This document shows, piece by piece, positions 1 to 8,458 of a stretch of 42,310 bases of DNA. The notes under the pieces are model-generated. The model ran no database searches. It was given only the letters and a program-made list of their open reading frames with translations, and was not told the DNA's origin. Positions within the stretch are counted from its first letter, which is position 1. Every line of letters starts with the position of its first letter. Source of the DNA: Bradyrhizobium sp. Leo170. GTDB taxonomy: Bacteria > Pseudomonadota > Alphaproteobacteria > Rhizobiales > Xanthobacteraceae. Location of the stretch: assembly GCF_004296405.1 (NCBI RefSeq), contig NZ_PSRR01000031.1, positions 1 to 42,310 on the forward strand, in the 5' to 3' direction. The position numbers and the translations under genes were made by a program.

Positions 1-1017
1 CTAGGTTGTGCGCGCTTTCACGACATCGCCAGCGCCAGCCGCAGTCGGCTCGAAGCATTGGCGCGGAAGAAGGAAGATCCATGTGACGAGCACAAAAGGC
101 GCGGTCAGCGCGGGGATGGCGAACGGCGTCAACGCAACGTTCAGCGCCGCTTGTGCGATGACGGTGAACAGCGTGCCCAGCATGGCGTAGATCGCGACTC
201 GCCAGCTCGGTCGGTAGAACACGGTACCCAGCGCGATCGCGGTCAGTACCGGGCTGAAGCCGAGAAGCCCGCCAGTGATCAGGTCGCTTTCAGCGCCGAA
301 AAGATGGGCCACCAGGACTGCCAGTATCGCGCCGGCGAGAGCGAACGCGGCGGCAGTCAATGAGTTCACGGCCAGGCCAGCGAGCAGCAGCAGGGCCGCC
401 ACAGCACTCGCCTTCAGGAAGACCTGTGAGATGCTTTGAAGCACGCCCTGGAAGAGGTCGATGAGCTTGAGCGGGCTGGCCTCATAGGGTTGAAAGGCGG
501 TGATGACGTTGCCGGACGGCAGCGCAGTCCCTACGAGACCGGAAAAACCATACGTAGCCAACAAGAGGAGCCACGTCGTCAGCACGAATGGAAATGTGAG
601 GCTGGATACACCCCAGGGCTTGACGGCGTTGGCAGTCCCGAGCATCACGATGACCGAAACCGACGCTCCCAGCACCACATACACCCACATGAGCGCGCTC
701 GGCGATAAAAATGTAGCCAACGCGAGTCCGACAAGGACGGCGTTGTATCCATAGAGCCCGGAATAGAGCGGCTCGTTATCGACGTGAAGCCATTGCGCCG
801 TTAGGTTTGCCACGACGACCGCGACGATCCCCGCAATTGCCACTCGGGGTACGCCGGCCGCGTATGAACCCCAGGCGATCGCGGCCAGAAAGAGAATCCC
901 GGTCAGCGGGTTGTTCTGAAACATAACTTGTCCGATGCTGCGCAAATTGATGTCCAAGAACCGCAATGCACCTGACGATGCGGAGAGGTGTTCCCACTTT
1001 GCCAAGATCGTTTCCAT
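1..1017 (-). CDS. ureT: Urea transporter (UT family), last gene of the urease operon
   Basis: This 338-residue protein is almost entirely hydrophobic, with about ten predicted membrane segments. Two internally similar halves each carry an NPLTG-like or SPVLTA-like loop, as in urea channels of the UT family, which let urea diffuse passively through the inner membrane. The ATG is preceded by AAGGAGG at a good distance, and the stop codon is the first three bases of the window, so the gene is complete. It starts 62 bases after ureD on the same strand. A transporter closing an ureABCEFGD operon is the order known for Brucella ure2, where the gene is called ureT. Urea specificity is inferred from family and context. 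Confidence 0.9.
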   Translation of the reverse strand: METILAKWEHLSASSGALRFLDINLRSIGQVMFQNNPLTGILFLAAIAWGSYAAGVPRVAIAGIVAVVVANLTAQWLHVDNEPLYSGLYGYNAVLVGLALATFLSPSALMWVYVVLGASVSVIVMLGTANAVKPWGVSSLTFPFVLTTWLLLLATYGFSGLVGTALPSGNVITAFQPYEASPLKLIDLFQGVLQSISQVFLKASAVAALLLLAGLAVNSLTAAAFALAGAILAVLVAHLFGAESDLITGGLLGFSPVLTAIALGTVFYRPSWRVAIYAMLGTLFTVIAQAALNVALTPFAIPALTAPFVLVTWIFLLPRQCFEPTAAGAGDVVKARTT

Positions 1018-1079
1018 TGCAGCCTCCTTGAACGTGTCGGCACCGGCTGTTGGAGATCATCTGTTGGCGCCGTCGATCC

Positions 1080-2030
1080 CTATCGCCATAGATAAGGCGG
1101 AGGTAGCGCTGCGCCGATGACCTCCTTGCGTACCAGTCCCCAGAACTCCCGTACTTTGGCTTTCACCTGCGCGGTTTCACGGCCCAGCACCTTGAAGATC
1201 AGGCCGGCATCATTGGGCAGATGACAGGCGCCGAACGCCACGCCTTCCGCGAGGTTCACATCGGCTTCCGCACGCTCGTGGATGCGTTCTGCCTTGTCCT
1301 TGGGGGCGCACAGGATCACGTTGGCGAACACATCAAAGGAGTTCATCACGCCAGTTTGCCGCATCAGATATCGGCGCGGCTCGATCACCAGCTTCTCTGC
1401 GAACAAGGGGCGACCATCGGGCCGCGTGGCCGACGTTGATATCGACAATACGGTTGCTCCGAAGCACTCGTCCGGACGATGGTGCTTGCGGCCGGGTTGA
1501 ATGATTTCCGAAAACAGCAGTGTGGCCGACGGCGCCACGCAGATCTGTGTGTCGCTGAGAAACCGCGAGTGCCGGTGCGGGATCACGGGATCCGGAAGAA
1601 ACTCCAGGTATGCGTCATCGGCAAGCGTGATAGTCTGGCTCTGCGCCGCATAGTTGGCGTCCATCGCGTGAATCTTGGTTGCCGATTGCGAGGTGAGGTG
1701 TGCCTGCGCGCGCGGACCAAGGGTAATGTCAAGAGCGAGCCGGTCCCCCTGCAGCACGCAGCCGGTGGTGGTGATTAGAAACACGCAGGCCATGTCAGGC
1801 ATTTCTTCATCGCAATGCAGCGCGCGCTGCACCATGTACGGCGCCCGCCGCTGCAAGTTCGCCAGGATCGTTTGGCCGGAGCGGTGCTCGAAGCCCAGAC
1901 GCAGGGAACCTGTCTTGCCGACACTGCCACTCCTCATCTGCGGCGGTTCATCCTGGAACGGAGCGAATTCCGGCATCGATGCGCCGAGCGCTTCGGCGCG
2001 GGCCCCGGGAGGGAAGGCCGCCGGTATCAT
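1080..2030 (-). CDS. ureD: Urease accessory protein UreD
   Basis: UreD (316 residues) is the scaffold that binds apo-urease and receives UreF and UreG for nickel insertion. The sequence shows the typical UreD core: [13 protein letters not shown] near residues 42-54, [10 protein letters not shown], the [12 protein letters not shown] stretch, and QSATKIHAM around residue 120. The ATG overlaps the ureG stop in an ATGA, so the two are translationally coupled. The first 35 or so residues lie before the conserved core and could be shorter in reality. The place after ureG and before the transporter fits the operon. Confidence 0.93.
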   Translation of the reverse strand: MIPAAFPPGARAEALGASMPEFAPFQDEPPQMRSGSVGKTGSLRLGFEHRSGQTILANLQRRAPYMVQRALHCDEEMPDMACVFLITTTGCVLQGDRLALDITLGPRAQAHLTSQSATKIHAMDANYAAQSQTITLADDAYLEFLPDPVIPHRHSRFLSDTQICVAPSATLLFSEIIQPGRKHHRPDECFGATVLSISTSATRPDGRPLFAEKLVIEPRRYLMRQTGVMNSFDVFANVILCAPKDKAERIHERAEADVNLAEGVAFGACHLPNDAGLIFKVLGRETAQVKAKVREFWGLVRKEVIGAALPPPYLWR

Positions 2031-2671
2031 GCTGGCCGCCGTGCTCGCGGATTGATATCGAACAGAAACTCCCGTTCGATAAGCGCAACCAACTCCGGAA
2101 TGCCTTCCCCCGTCTTGCAGTTCGTGAACAGGAACGGCTTTCTGCCGCGCATCATCTGTGAATCCTGTTTCATCACCTCAAGGCTGGCCCCGACATAGGG
2201 TGCAAGATCGGTCTTGTTGATGACCAGGATGTCGGAATACGTGATCCCGGGTCCGTTCTTGCGCGGGATCTTGTCGCCCGCGGCGACGTCGATCACATAT
2301 ATGAAATAGTCCACCAACGCCGGCGAGAAGGTCAGCGTCAGATTATCGCCTCCACTTTCGATCAGCACGACGTCGCTATCCGGAAAGCGCCGTTCCATAT
2401 CCTCGACCGCGGCGAGGTTCATGCTTGGGTCTTCGCGCACCGCGGTATGAGGGCAGGCACCTGTCTCCACGCCGAGGATGCGTTCCTGGAGCAGAACGCC
2501 CTTGAGGGTGCGCTGAACGTGCTTGGCGTCTTCGGTCGTCACGACATCATTGGTAATGATGAGCACCTTGATGCCGAGATCCAGCAAGCGCGGTGTAATG
2601 GCTTCCACGATCGCGGTCTTGCCTGACCCGACCGGGCCACCAATGCCGATGCGCGTGATACTTTTCGACAT
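2027..2671 (-). CDS. ureG: Urease accessory GTPase UreG
   Basis: UreG is the SIMIBI-class GTPase that delivers nickel to urease with UreD and UreF. With the start chosen here it has 214 residues. Visible motifs are the P-loop GGPVGSGKT (11-19), the metal-binding Cys-Pro-His at 73-75, SGGDN (106-110) and the guanine-specificity motif NKTD (152-155). A second in-frame ATG lies 12 bases upstream, at 2683. The downstream ATG is preferred because GGAG lies 6 bases before it, while the upstream one has no such signal. The stop overlaps the ureD start. Confidence 0.95.
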   Translation of the reverse strand: MSKSITRIGIGGPVGSGKTAIVEAITPRLLDLGIKVLIITNDVVTTEDAKHVQRTLKGVLLQERILGVETGACPHTAVREDPSMNLAAVEDMERRFPDSDVVLIESGGDNLTLTFSPALVDYFIYVIDVAAGDKIPRKNGPGITYSDILVINKTDLAPYVGASLEVMKQDSQMMRGRKPFLFTNCKTGEGIPELVALIEREFLFDINPRARRPA

Positions 2672-2689
2672 TCCAAGCTCCATTCAACG

Positions 2690-3409
2690 TCAGTTCATGA
2701 ACAGGCGCACATGCGCTCTGGTGTGGACGGCGGCCAGAATTTCCGTCAAAGGCGCAAAGCCTGCCATGTCCGACAGTCGAGCCGCCGCGGCGGTCGCGTA
2801 CATCTCGTCTAATTGCCCGGTGAGCTCGTAGAGAATCTTCTGCGTCTCGATGTGGCTGACCTTCATCAGTCGCAAGGCCGCGCCGAGGATCGTTGTGGCA
2901 ACGCCATACTGGTGCACGACAAACGCTTGGTAGGCAGTCAGATTCTGTACGGCGAAATTAATCGCCAATGCGATGGGATAACAACCGGGAGTAACAGACG
3001 TCGCTATGCATTCACGCCATCTGTAAAGCAGCGGCGCACCCACCACCTCGACCCCCATCTCCGTGAACTTCTTGCCCATGCGAACCGACATTGCTCGCGC
3101 TTCGTCGGAAAGCTTGCGCGCGTATACCTGCGCATCGATTCGGGCGAGGGTGTCGACCTCTCCGGCAGTTGCGGCGCGATGCGCGGCGATCAGCGCGATG
3201 CAGTCACCGCGCGCCGCCTGCTCTACCGCGGTGCGCGCGAACGCTCGAAGTGTAGCCGCGTTGGTGACGACGCCCTCCTGAACGGCGGATTCCAGGCCGG
3301 AAGAAAACGAGAAGCCGCCGATGGGGAACATCGAGTCACCAAACTGCAGCATCCGCGAGAGAAAAGCGGCGCTCCTCGACGCATCGACACGGTCATTCTC
3401 GGTGGTCAC
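2690..3409 (-). CDS. ureF: Urease accessory protein UreF
   Basis: UreF works with UreD as the activating partner of UreG during nickel loading. The core LSRMLQFGDSMFPIGGFSFS, followed by SGLE, is the UreF signature, and the C-terminal half is helical as expected. The open frame runs further upstream, to 3589, but that part lies inside ureE and is Arg/Pro-rich. A GTG at 3409 gives 239 residues, the usual UreF size, and overlaps the end of ureE by 17 bases. An ATG at 3352 would remove part of the conserved core. The GTG lacks a strong ribosome-binding site, so coupling to ureE is likely. Confidence 0.88.
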   Translation of the reverse strand: MTTENDRVDASRSAAFLSRMLQFGDSMFPIGGFSFSSGLESAVQEGVVTNAATLRAFARTAVEQAARGDCIALIAAHRAATAGEVDTLARIDAQVYARKLSDEARAMSVRMGKKFTEMGVEVVGAPLLYRWRECIATSVTPGCYPIALAINFAVQNLTAYQAFVVHQYGVATTILGAALRLMKVSHIETQKILYELTGQLDEMYATAAAARLSDMAGFAPLTEILAAVHTRAHVRLFMN

Positions 3410-4085
3410 GCGCAGAACCGGCCGTTGCCGGCGATGTTTGTCCGTGAGCGGCGGCTCCCGGATGGGAGTGGGCATGCGTCGGCGGATGTCCGTACGCGCG
3501 TCCGGTCTCCGCCTCGACGCCGGCATAGCTCTCGTGCGTGTGTGAATGCACCGGCCCCTCCGCGCCACCGAAAAGCCGACGGGATTCATGCGGAGCGAGG
3601 TAGGGAACGACCTCTCGTCCGGCTACGAATTCGTATCGGATTCCATCAAAACGGTGCGTATTCATGACAGACGTCATCACCTTGCGATCGACCGTCAGCG
3701 GGACATAGACGCGGTTGTCCTTGACCAATGCCGGCCAATGCTGGTTGCCCATGGCATGGCCCAGTTCGACGCATGTGCGCATTGCCATCTCGGGCGCGAG
3801 GCTCGTTAGACCGTCGAGGTGCACGATCATCACGTCACGCAGCTCGATTCGAGCGACGAGTGCCGAGAGCGCCTGGGCATTCCAGAGCAGCACGTCCCCA
3901 TCGTGGATGTGTGTGCCGCGGTCGATAGAGATTGCAACCTCCGCGCCTTTTGTGGTCGTCTTGCGGAAGCGGGTCTTCTGCGCCTCCCACTGGTCGATCT
4001 CGATCAGATCTATATCGGCGCCAGACAGCCGCCCAGCCCATTCGGGATCGCCGATATTGCCCAGAACGGTTTTGATGAGGATCAT
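3393..4085 (-). CDS. ureE: Urease accessory nickel metallochaperone UreE with His-rich tail
   Basis: UreE (230 residues) binds nickel and passes it to UreG. The N-terminal half holds the UreE peptide-binding region, with RGTHIHDGDVL near residue 57. The central metal-binding domain has the GHAMGNQHWP motif near 108-117 and a DGIRYEF stretch. The C-terminal 50 residues are rich in His (HSHTHES, HPPTHAHSHPG), a nickel-storage tail seen in many UreE proteins. The gene begins 10 bases after the ureC stop, with a GAGG ribosome-binding site. Its end overlaps ureF. Confidence 0.94.
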   Translation of the reverse strand: MILIKTVLGNIGDPEWAGRLSGADIDLIEIDQWEAQKTRFRKTTTKGAEVAISIDRGTHIHDGDVLLWNAQALSALVARIELRDVMIVHLDGLTSLAPEMAMRTCVELGHAMGNQHWPALVKDNRVYVPLTVDRKVMTSVMNTHRFDGIRYEFVAGREVVPYLAPHESRRLFGGAEGPVHSHTHESYAGVEAETGRAYGHPPTHAHSHPGAAAHGQTSPATAGSARDHRE

Positions 4086-4095
4086 CGCGCATTCC

Positions 4096-5817
4096 TCAAC
4101 TGAAGAAATATTTCTGGTTTAGCGAGACCGTCGTCAAAGGCTGCACGGTTGCGTGCTTGCCGTCGACGGTCACGGCGAAGGTTTCCGGACTGACCTCAAT
4201 TTTGGGCGTCCCGGTATTTCGAACCATGTCGCGCTTGCCGACCTTGCGCACATTTCTCACCGGCATCACCTGCCGGCGGAGCCCTAGCCGCTCCTTGATC
4301 CCGGCAGCATGCGCGGCGCCGGAGACGAATGTGATGCAGTTGGCCGGCAACGCATCACCATAGGCGCCGAACATGGGCCGATAGTAGGTGGGCTGCGGGG
4401 TCGGCAGCGACGCGTTTGGGTCGCCCATCACTGCCCAGCTAATGAAGCCGTTCTTGATGACGATCTTGGGCTTTGCACCGAAGAACGCGGGCTCCCACAG
4501 GACGAGGTCGGCGATCTTTCCCACCTCGACCGAGCCCAGCACGTCGGCAATACCGTGCGTGATCGCCGGGTTGATCGTGATCTTTGCCACGTAGCGCAGC
4601 ACCCGGAAATTATCGTTGCCCGGCGCGTCCTCCGGCAGCTTGCCGCGCCCGGTCTTCATCGCATCGGCGGTTTGGATACAACGCAGCCAGCATTCGCCGA
4701 TGCGTCCCATGGCCTGCGAATCGCTCGAAAACATCGAGATCACGCCGAGATCCTGGAGGACGTTTTCCGCCGCGATGGTCTCGGCGCGGATGCGGCTTTC
4801 GGTGAATGCCACATCGGACGGGATGTCCGGGCTGAGGTGGTGACACACCATGATCATGTCATACAGCTCCGCCTGCGAATTGATGCCGTAGGGGAGCGTG
4901 GGGTTGGTCGAAGATGGCAGGACGTTGGGAAGGCCGGCGATCTTGATGATATCAGGCGCATGGCCGCCGCCGGACCCTTCGGTATGGAACGAATGGACCG
5001 TCCGCCCCTCAAACGCTTCGATCGAATCGTCGACAAAGCCGGATTCGTTGAGCGTATCGGTATGGATGCATACTTGGGTGTCCGTCTCGTCAGCGACGGT
5101 GAGCGCGGACCGAAGCACCGCTGGGGTGGTGCCCCAGTCTTCGTGACATTTCACGCCAACCGCGCCTGCTTCGATCTGCTCAACCAGAGCCGCTTTGCCG
5201 TGTCCGTGCCCCTTGCCGAGAATGCCGACATTGAGCGGCCAGTTTTCGAACGCGCGTAACATCATGCTGATGTTGCCAGGTCCCGACGTGACCGTCGTCG
5301 CGTTGGAGCCGTCCGAAGGACCGGTGCCGCCACCGATCAAAGTCGTGGTGCCGTTTGAGAGCGCGGCCTGCGCCTGCTGCGGAGAAATGAAGTGAATATG
5401 TGTGTCGATCCCGGCGGCCGTCAGGATGAGATGTGAGCCCGAGATAGCGTCGGTCGCCAGGCCGACCTCCAGGCCGGGCGTGACGCGATCCATCGTCTGC
5501 GGATTGCCGGCCTTGCCGATTGCACAGATGCGGCCATCCTTGATGCCCACATCCGCTTTCACGACGCCGAGCACAGCGTCGATCACGGTCACGTTGGTGA
5601 TCACAAGGTCGGGAGCGCCAGCCGCCCGCGTCACCTGATTATCCATGCCCATGCCTTCACGCATGCTCTTGCCGCCGCCGAAGACGATTTCGTCGCCGGC
5701 GCCGCCGCGCAGGTCGCGCTCGATTTCAACGAACAGGCCGGTATCGCCCAAGCGGATGCGATCACCCGTCGTCGGGCCGAAAAGGCCGACATATTCTAGC
5801 CGAGACATGGTAGGCAT
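4096..5817 (-). CDS. ureC: Urease alpha subunit UreC (catalytic)
   Basis: This is the catalytic subunit of the nickel urease that hydrolyses urea to ammonia and carbamate. At 573 residues it is full length. The di-nickel ligands are all visible: His140 and His142 (GIDTHIHF), the lysine to be carbamylated at 223 in [10 protein letters not shown], His252, His278 (HSFHTEG) and Asp366 (SSDSQAMGR). The mobile-flap Cys325 in MVCHHL is also present. The residue after the carbamylated Lys is Cys, which is less common than Ile or Leu. A second ATG three codons in is an equally possible start. The gene follows ureB after 40 bases. Confidence 0.97.
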   Translation of the reverse strand: MPTMSRLEYVGLFGPTTGDRIRLGDTGLFVEIERDLRGGAGDEIVFGGGKSMREGMGMDNQVTRAAGAPDLVITNVTVIDAVLGVVKADVGIKDGRICAIGKAGNPQTMDRVTPGLEVGLATDAISGSHLILTAAGIDTHIHFISPQQAQAALSNGTTTLIGGGTGPSDGSNATTVTSGPGNISMMLRAFENWPLNVGILGKGHGHGKAALVEQIEAGAVGVKCHEDWGTTPAVLRSALTVADETDTQVCIHTDTLNESGFVDDSIEAFEGRTVHSFHTEGSGGGHAPDIIKIAGLPNVLPSSTNPTLPYGINSQAELYDMIMVCHHLSPDIPSDVAFTESRIRAETIAAENVLQDLGVISMFSSDSQAMGRIGECWLRCIQTADAMKTGRGKLPEDAPGNDNFRVLRYVAKITINPAITHGIADVLGSVEVGKIADLVLWEPAFFGAKPKIVIKNGFISWAVMGDPNASLPTPQPTYYRPMFGAYGDALPANCITFVSGAAHAAGIKERLGLRRQVMPVRNVRKVGKRDMVRNTGTPKIEVSPETFAVTVDGKHATVQPLTTVSLNQKYFFS

Positions 5818-5857
5818 GGTGGCCCTCGTTCAAGAGATTTGCGTTTCACGCCTTCAT

Positions 5858-6295
5858 TTATGAGGAACGAAAGCCTCGCTTCGCCGCCTGCGCCACCGCC
5901 TTGGATTTGACTGTGGCGGCGTCACGGCCGGCGGTGGGACCATCGACGAGATTGTTGAAGCCATAAACGGCGCGCATGCCCCCATAGGGGACGAGTTGGA
6001 CCTCGCGTTCGTCGCCGGGCTCGAACCGCGTTGCCGTTGATGATGGGATATTGAGGTGAAGCCCGAACGCCGCTGCACGATCGAATTCCAGCTCACGATT
6101 GACTTCGAAAAAATGGAAGTGAGATCCAACCTGTACCGGCCGATCTCCCGCATTGCGCACCTTGAGCGTCGTCACCGGGCGATCGGCATCGAATGTGATC
6201 GCTGCCGAACTGCACACGTAACCGCCGACCGGCACGTTCGCCGTCGCCGGGTCGACATGGGCGGCGACAACGGGGCCCGTTTTTGGTCCAGCCAT
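5858..6295 (-). CDS. ureB: Urease beta subunit UreB
   Basis: UreB (145 residues) is a structural subunit of the trimeric UreABC unit. The family core [19 protein letters not shown] lies near residues 48-66, followed by the conserved pattern [17 protein letters not shown]. The N-terminus is about 20 residues longer than in classical UreB and starts [13 protein letters not shown]. The C-terminal extension after NNLVDG is basic. It sits 19 bases after ureA, with an AGGAGG ribosome-binding site just before the ATG. Confidence 0.95.
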   Translation of the reverse strand: MAGPKTGPVVAAHVDPATANVPVGGYVCSSAAITFDADRPVTTLKVRNAGDRPVQVGSHFHFFEVNRELEFDRAAAFGLHLNIPSSTATRFEPGDEREVQLVPYGGMRAVYGFNNLVDGPTAGRDAATVKSKAVAQAAKRGFRSS

Positions 6296-6314
6296 GTTGA
6301 CCTCCTGTAGGCAT

Positions 6315-6617
6315 TCACTGGATCGGCGTATGCACCGTTACCAAGCGGCTGCCGTCGGTGAACACCGCCTCGATCTGCACCATTGGAATAAGATCGGCGA
6401 CGCCGTCCATCACATCAGCCTTGGTCAGGACGGTACGCGCCTCGTTGGTGACGTCCTCGATCGTCTTCCCGGCACGCGCGCCATCAAGGGCGACCGCCGA
6501 TATGATAGCAACGGCTTCTGGATAGTTGAGCTTGAGGCCCTTGGCTCTTCGCTTTAGTGCAACGTCAGCGACCATGTAGACGAGCAGCTTATCGAACTCC
6601 CTCGGAGTTAGCTGCAT
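6315..6617 (-). CDS. ureA: Urease gamma subunit UreA
   Basis: UreA (100 residues) is the first gene of the urease operon. It begins with the signature [14 protein letters not shown] and holds the conserved [11 protein letters not shown] and [11 protein letters not shown] stretches. The frame opens further upstream, to 6674, but the ATG at 6617 is chosen because GGAGGAT lies directly before it and the encoded protein then has exactly the family length. A promoter-like element lies about 120 bases upstream. Confidence 0.95.
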   Translation of the reverse strand: MQLTPREFDKLLVYMVADVALKRRAKGLKLNYPEAVAIISAVALDGARAGKTIEDVTNEARTVLTKADVMDGVADLIPMVQIEAVFTDGSRLVTVHTPIQ

Positions 6618-6706
6618 GTGATCCTCCCGAGCCGTGACTGCCTTACCGGGAAAAGCGGGTGCGCGAGTAGACAACGCGCGAGCAGATAGTTTGGCTGGCC
6701 GCCCCA

Positions 6707-6722
6707 GTTGTGACCGTTGTGA
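6707..6722 (-). promoter_or_regulatory. Tandem heptamer repeat in the ureA leader
   Basis: The minus strand reads TCACAAC, two bases, then TCACAAC again. The pair sits just downstream of the predicted -10 element, over or next to the expected transcription start. The exact direct repeat with 9-base period looks like a regulator or operator site. NarL-family regulators, two of which are encoded next door, bind heptamer pairs. Binding is an inference. Confidence 0.35.
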
Positions 6723-6736
6723 GCATCGTTCCCGGC

Positions 6737-6765
6737 ATTAGGGAGGGCGCACTTGGACGTGTCAA
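6737..6765 (-). promoter_or_regulatory. Putative sigma70-type promoter of the urease operon
   Basis: Read on the minus strand there is a perfect TTGACA (6765-6760). After 17 bases it is followed by CCTAAT (6742-6737), which matches four of six positions of TATAAT. It lies about 120 bases before the ureA start codon. The call is from consensus only. Confidence 0.5.
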
Positions 6766-6925
6766 TCAGGGTTCTCCGCGGTTTGTTGCTGGAAATGACC
6801 TGATGGATTGACCGTCGCGCGCGGACGTTTCGTTTTTGCCGACGACGCTGACGGCTCTTCAGGCGCTGCCCTTGACGTTGGGCGCCTAACCCCGCGCGAC
6901 GATTGCCCCTGGACTACCTGGGCCG

Positions 6926-7561
6926 TCAGGGCGCAACCAGCTTCTTGCGAATCGCATAGCGAACCAGCTCGGCCGTGGACGACATGCCAAGCTTGCGCAT
7001 GGCCGATGCCCGATGGGTTTCGACAGTTTTCACGCTTAGCTTCAATATGGAACTGATGGCCTTGTTGGTATGTCCCTCTGCAATCAACTGCACGACGTTC
7101 TGCTCCCGCGATGTGAGGAGCGCGCTGGACTTGTTCTGTTTGTTGAGCTGGTAGTCGGTTAGCAATTTCTCCAACACGACGCTGGTAAAGTAAGGTCGGC
7201 CGTCGAGCAGAGCTTCGATTGCCGAAATGAGATGCTTCCTGGCGTCCGATTTGAGCAGGAAGCCACGCACCCCAGTCAAAAGGGCCTCGGTCAGAATCTC
7301 CTCATTTTCGTGCATGGTGAGAATCAACACTTCCGACCGCAGGCGAAGCGTCTTGACGCGGCGGCTGACTTCCAGTCCGTTCACGAGAGGCATGGAATAG
7401 TCGGCGATGATGATGTCCGGTCTGGTTTCCAACGCCAATGCGATCGCCTGCTCGCCGTCGGGCGCTTCTGCAGTGACAATCCAATTGGAGCGCGTTTCAA
7501 CGATCGCGCGAAGTCCGGAACGTACGACTTCATGATCATCCGCAATCAGGATGCGTTTCAC
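6926..7561 (-). CDS. NarL/FixJ-family response regulator (copy 1)
   Basis: This 211-residue protein has a receiver domain (about residues 1-120) and a LuxR-type helix-turn-helix (about 145-208). The receiver shows the acidic pair in LIADDHE, the phosphoacceptor Asp54 in IIADYSMP, and the conserved Lys near 104 (LLKSDA). The DNA-binding part holds LTSREQNVVQLIAEG and VKTVETHRASAMRKLG. It is a close relative of the second regulator at 7766 and shares the strand with the histidine kinase upstream, so both probably take phosphate from that kinase. Its neighbour downstream is the urease operon. Regulation of urease is plausible but unproven. Confidence 0.92.
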   Translation of the reverse strand: MKRILIADDHEVVRSGLRAIVETRSNWIVTAEAPDGEQAIALALETRPDIIIADYSMPLVNGLEVSRRVKTLRLRSEVLILTMHENEEILTEALLTGVRGFLLKSDARKHLISAIEALLDGRPYFTSVVLEKLLTDYQLNKQNKSSALLTSREQNVVQLIAEGHTNKAISSILKLSVKTVETHRASAMRKLGMSSTAELVRYAIRKKLVAP

Positions 7562-7646
7562 GGCGTCGTTCCTATGCGTTGGAACGGTCGATAGCGATAG
7601 CCGACAGCGAGGTCAGAATCATACTGATTGGCTTTCCGGCAGTTAT

Positions 7647-7672
7647 CCCGCAAAACCCTAGGATTTCGCGGG
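7647..7672. promoter_or_regulatory. 26-base imperfect palindrome upstream of response regulator 1
   Basis: The arms are 13 bases long, with 11 of 13 positions complementary, centred on the rare hexamer CCTAGG and bordered by CCCGC and GCGGG. It lies about 86-111 bases before the start of the response regulator gene, in a position suited to an operator. Its core GAAATCCTAGGGT (minus strand) resembles a motif next to the histidine kinase start. Confidence 0.45.
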
Positions 7673-7765
7673 GAATATACCGAGGTCAGCTTCGCCTCCT
7701 GGTCCATGGCAGAACAAACTAGGACGGCGGAAGATCAAGCGCCGGATCGACAGCGCCCCAGTGCG

Positions 7766-8386
7766 TCATGCTTCCAGCAACCGGGCACGAACCGCGTAGC
7801 GAACCAGATCTGCCGTCGAGTGGATGCCCAGCTTGCGCATCGCGGCGGCACGGTGCGCTTCGGCGGTTTTGACGCTGAGGTTCAGGATCGCACCAATGCT
7901 CTTGTTGCTGTAGCCCTCCGCAATCAGCTTGACCACCAACTTCTCCCGCGGCGAGAGCCTGTCCCGATCTCCGGTCGAGACCTCGTTCAATTCAGGCGAA
8001 CAGCTCTCGGTGCAAAATGGCTTATGCGCCAGAAGCGACTCAACCGCCGCCAACAACAGCCTGTTGGCATCCGATTTCAATACGAATGCCCGGGCGCCTG
8101 CCTCGAATGCCTGCTGCGCCAGCAGGCTGGAGTTGTGCACCGTGAAGATCAATACCTCGGTCGGCAGACGATATTCCTTGATCCGCCGCGCGACCTCCAC
8201 TCCCGTCATGCGCGGCATGGAGAAATCGACGATTGCGACATGGGGTTGGTTCGCGATCGCCTCGGCAAGGGCCTTGCTGCCGTCGTTCGCCTCAGCAACG
8301 ACTTCCCAGTCGGCACGTTGTTCCAGAACCGCTCGCAGGCCCGACCGCACCGCTTCATGATCGTCGGCGATAAGAAAGCGCTTCAT
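7766..8386 (-). CDS. NarL/FixJ-family response regulator (copy 2)
   Basis: With the ATG at 8386 (GGAG 10 bases before it) the protein has 206 residues and the same plan as copy 1. The receiver has the acidic pair in LIADDHE, phosphoacceptor Asp54 (AIVDFSMP) and a conserved Lys (VLKSDA). The LuxR-type helix-turn-helix carries LSPREKLVVKLIAEG and VKTAEAHRAAAMRKLG. The frame opens 11 codons further upstream. It lies 72 bases downstream of the histidine kinase and is probably co-transcribed with it. Its target genes cannot be read from the sequence. Confidence 0.92.
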   Translation of the reverse strand: MKRFLIADDHEAVRSGLRAVLEQRADWEVVAEANDGSKALAEAIANQPHVAIVDFSMPRMTGVEVARRIKEYRLPTEVLIFTVHNSSLLAQQAFEAGARAFVLKSDANRLLLAAVESLLAHKPFCTESCSPELNEVSTGDRDRLSPREKLVVKLIAEGYSNKSIGAILNLSVKTAEAHRAAAMRKLGIHSTADLVRYAVRARLLEA

Positions 8387-8458
8387 GGCAGGACAACTCC
8401 AACTCGTATCGGATCGCATGGCTCGGCCGGCGCCAGCGAGGCGAGTTCGGCTGCACGA

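Larger units (their letters stand above)
6618..6925. other. Intergenic region upstream of ureA
   Basis: These 308 bases separate ureA from the end of the upstream response regulator gene and hold no convincing gene. They contain the sigma70-like promoter and tandem heptamers listed separately. There is also a weak hairpin (AGGCGC at 6861-6866 pairing with GCGCCT at 6882-6887) that could help end transcription of the regulator, but no T-run follows it. Confidence 0.6.

Noticed and set aside
3410..3589. N-terminal 60-residue extension of UreF
   Set aside because: It lies inside ureE, is Arg/Pro-rich, and is not part of UreF; the GTG at 3409 gives the usual length.
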